Below, piece after piece: positions 23,851 to 25,519 of a stretch of 25,519 nt of DNA. Source of the stretch: Verrucomicrobiota bacterium (GTDB lineage Bacteria; Verrucomicrobiota; Verrucomicrobiia; Limisphaerales; JAFMIX01); assembly GCA_026397895.1 (NCBI GenBank), contig JAPLTZ010000136.1, forward strand, positions 1 through 25,519, written 5' to 3'. A program made the translations under genes and the position numbers. Below the pieces are notes generated by a model. The model searched no databases and had not been told where the DNA came from. It was given only the letters and a program-made list of their open reading frames with translations. Numbering within the stretch: the stretch's first letter is position 1; each line of letters starts with the position of its first letter.

Positions 23851-24516
23851 TCAGGCGTTGGCTGCGGCTTTGCCGCCCCACGCGGCGTGCAGGCCGCACT
23901 CGCGCTTGTCGTCGGCCTTGGCGGGATCAAAATAATCCCACTCGTTCGGCAGGTTGTGCTGCTTGAGATAATTCTCCATGTCCGCGTCGCTCCAGTAGAA
24001 CACCGGGCTGACCTTGATGGTGTTGAAATTTTTGTCCTCGACGACGATGTCCAGCCCGGCGCGATTCGGGTTCTGCACCTTGCGCAACGCGGTGAGCCAG
24101 ATGGTCGGCGCGAGTTCCTTCATGCCGCGCAGGAACGGTTCAAGCTTCATCACGGCGCTGAACTCCTTGATGCGTTCCTCGTTCTCCGGCGTCGGCGCGG
24201 GCGCGCCGCCGAACGCGGCGTCGTAATGCGCTGCGGTCACTTTAGGGACGTAGCCTTTGATGTTCAGCTTGAGCAGTTTTTTCAACTGCTCGGCGTGCGT
24301 GTAAGTCGCAGGGCGATTGTAGCCGTGGTCAGCCCAGAGCACGGGGATGTCCGCCTGCGCCTGCGTGGCGAGGTGCAGGATGGCGGCTTCGTAAGGCCGG
24401 AAATTCGTGGAGACGATGGCGTGGCCTTTGGCTTGCGCGATGGCCCACTTCACGATGTCGAGCGCGGACTCGTGCCGCAACTCGGCGTTGGCTTTGGCGA
24501 TTTGGTCGGGTGTCAT
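23851..24516 (-). CDS. cysH: Phosphoadenylyl-sulfate (or adenylyl-sulfate) reductase CysH
   Basis: CysH reduces activated sulfate to sulfite using thioredoxin. The 221-residue protein ends with the catalytic KRECGLH motif, Cys207, which is its only cysteine. The paired cysteines that hold the [4Fe-4S] cluster of APS reductases are absent, so by family knowledge it should be the PAPS type, which needs APS kinase; no cysC is in the window. The usual DTGY-like turn reads DHGYNRPATY here. Its ATG overlaps the stop of a short AT-rich ORF upstream (ATGA). Confidence 0.9.
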   Translation of the reverse strand: MTPDQIAKANAELRHESALDIVKWAIAQAKGHAIVSTNFRPYEAAILHLATQAQADIPVLWADHGYNRPATYTHAEQLKKLLKLNIKGYVPKVTAAHYDAAFGGAPAPTPENEERIKEFSAVMKLEPFLRGMKELAPTIWLTALRKVQNPNRAGLDIVVEDKNFNTIKVSPVFYWSDADMENYLKQHNLPNEWDYFDPAKADDKRECGLHAAWGGKAAANA

Positions 24517-24725
24517 TTTAGTGTGTTCGTCCGTTCGTAAATGTTGTCGAACAATTCACTGTGTGCTTGGTAAAGGGAAAGAATGTTAGCCTTCACTTTG
24601 AACTGCAATGCGGGATAAGACTGCTTAAACCTAAAAGCTGTTTCAAACACCTCACGATTCCAACCAAGTTTCTGATACTTGGTGTTTGTGCATAGAAAAT
24701 CGATAAACTTGCCAAGGCGAGCCAA
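24513..24725 (-). other. Short AT-rich open frame of unknown nature between cysI and cysH
   Basis: A 70-codon frame from TTG 24725 ends in a TGA overlapping the cysH start. The product (with WNREVFETAFRFKQSYP and ending IYERTNTLK) is not recognised. Base composition is clearly more AT-rich than the cys genes on each side, and the frame overlaps the abnormal end of cysI. It may be the 3' remnant of an inserted gene, or a wrongly joined sequence. A normal small gene is possible but less likely, because there is no good start codon or ribosome-binding site. Confidence 0.35.
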
Positions 24726-25519
24726 AACGCGCGAGCACGGGGCGCAGTTCAGTTTCCATGTCCGGGTCTTTCACGACATCTTTCCAGACGCGGTTGAGGC
24801 GCGTGCCGGAGGCGTTGCCGCCGAGCCAGACTTGATAGCGGCCCGGTGCTTTGCCGACGAACGCGATCTCCGCCATGTAAGGCCGCGCGCAACCGTTCGG
24901 GCAGCCGGTCGAGCGGATGATGATCTCTTCGCCGCCGAGGCCGAGGCCGCAGGTCGGCAACGACGGGCAGGCCATCGAGGCGGCGTGCAACACGCTCGCT
25001 TGATTTTCAGTCTTCACGGCGGCGGCGTTGAGCAGCGTGGTGATGGCAGTTTTGTCGGCATCGGACACGTTCGCCAGAATCACATTTTGATTCGCCGACA
25101 AACGGAACTCGATGTTCGGAAATTTGTCCGCGACCTGGCGCAATGCAGTTTTCTGCGCGTCCTTCACGCGTCCCATGTTGACGAACAGGCCGAGAAACCA
25201 CGAACCGTCCACGGCTTTGCGCCAGCCGAGCAAATCCTGCATCGTGGTAAATTGATAAGGCCGCGCGGGCGCGAGTGTGATGCCGGCGCGCTGGTTCACT
25301 TCGTCCTGCATGAACTTCACGCCGCGTTCGGCGACGACGTATTTGAGGCGCGCGTGTTTGCGGTTGGTGCGGTCTCCGAAATCACGATGGATGGTCAGCA
25401 CAGCTTTCGCCACGTCCACGACTTTGTCCGGCGTGAAGAAGCCGATGACATCCGCGAGGCGCGGGAAAGTCTGCTCGTTGCCGTGGCTGCGACCAAGCCC
25501 GCCGCCGACGCAGAGGTTG
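24652..25519 (-). CDS. cysI: Sulfite reductase hemoprotein (CysI-like), C-terminal part, with abnormal tail
   Basis: The gene enters from the right edge (frame open from 25519) and gives about 289 residues. The siroheme/[4Fe-4S] ligands are clear: ACPSLPTC and STGCPNGC. Other CysI features are GGGLGRSHGN, DFGDRTNRKHARLKY and APGRYQVWLGG. It makes the six-electron reduction of sulfite to sulfide. After ELRPVLARF the family normally ends within about 20 residues in a GFGDFxxR-like segment; here it continues with an unrelated 23-residue tail read from AT-rich DNA. The last helix is therefore lost or replaced. Nitrite reductases are close relatives, but the cys context favours sulfite. Confidence 0.88.
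   Translation of the reverse strand, partial: NLCVGGGLGRSHGNEQTFPRLADVIGFFTPDKVVDVAKAVLTIHRDFGDRTNRKHARLKYVVAERGVKFMQDEVNQRAGITLAPARPYQFTTMQDLLGWRKAVDGSWFLGLFVNMGRVKDAQKTALRQVADKFPNIEFRLSANQNVILANVSDADKTAITTLLNAAAVKTENQASVLHAASMACPSLPTCGLGLGGEEIIIRSTGCPNGCARPYMAEIAFVGKAPGRYQVWLGGNASGTRLNRVWKDVVKDPDMETELRPVLARFGSPWQVYRFSMHKHQVSETWLES

Noticed and set aside
1..25519. tRNA, rRNA, riboswitch, integrase or insertion sequence
   Set aside because: None was recognised on either strand by reading; no transposase or integrase motif appears among the plausible coding regions. A covariance-model scan was not possible.

Overview
The window looks like the chromosome of a GC-rich Verrucomicrobiota bacterium, probably of the Limisphaerales/Pedosphaera type. 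This placement is inference from memory of gene families: a BspA-type leucine-rich-repeat protein with a lineage-typical C-terminal tail, a small 'RRYEMF' protein family, many short interspersed palindromes and weak ribosome-binding sites. No rRNA or tRNA genes were seen.

Layout. (1) 1-2126: the end of a LarA-like nickel racemase-family gene, then kduI and kduD, for catabolism of unsaturated-uronate products. (2) 2151-12150: a nitrate uptake and reduction locus. A LysR regulator is divergent from a signal-less NrtA paralogue (NasS-like sensor), followed by nrtA (Tat-exported), nrtB, nrtC, a broken nrtD, an AlgE-like porin, the nitrate reductase nasC, and the flavodoxin part of a diflavin reductase. 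No nitrite reductase is present. (3) 12150-14278: remains of an hrpB-type helicase gene joined out of order to the flavoprotein. (4) 14275-16562: a small membrane protein, purE, and a convergent TPR protein. (5) 16563-20434: an accessory stretch with a 21-22-nt phased tandem array, an RRYEMF-family gene with a terminator, an AT-rich gene with a possible PD-(D/E)XK nuclease motif, and the LRR protein. (6) 20589-21499: promoter, a Pro/Ala-rich tail-anchored protein, trxA and a strong terminator. (7) 21569-25519, minus strand: cysI (5' end outside the window), a short AT-rich ORF, cysH, cysD and cysN for sulfate assimilation.

How the genes fit together. Region 2 can be read as one pathway: outer-membrane porin, periplasmic NrtA, NrtBCD importer, then cytoplasmic NasC fed by a flavoprotein, with NasS and LysR as likely control. 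Region 7 activates sulfate (CysD/CysN), reduces it to sulfite (CysH) and then to sulfide (CysI), with thioredoxin from region 6 as the natural reductant for CysH.

The most unusual non-coding signal is the array at about 16643-16964. It has 15 degenerate units spaced 21 or 22 nt apart, close to two DNA helical turns. The second theme is damage. lysR lacks about 32 codons, nrtD lacks about 46 codons and its frame, a diflavin reductase is fused to half a helicase at a cluster of palindromes, the helicase is broken again by another palindrome, and the cysI tail is replaced by AT-rich DNA. Five such lesions in 25 kb could mean assembly error or real genome rearrangement; the sequence alone cannot decide.
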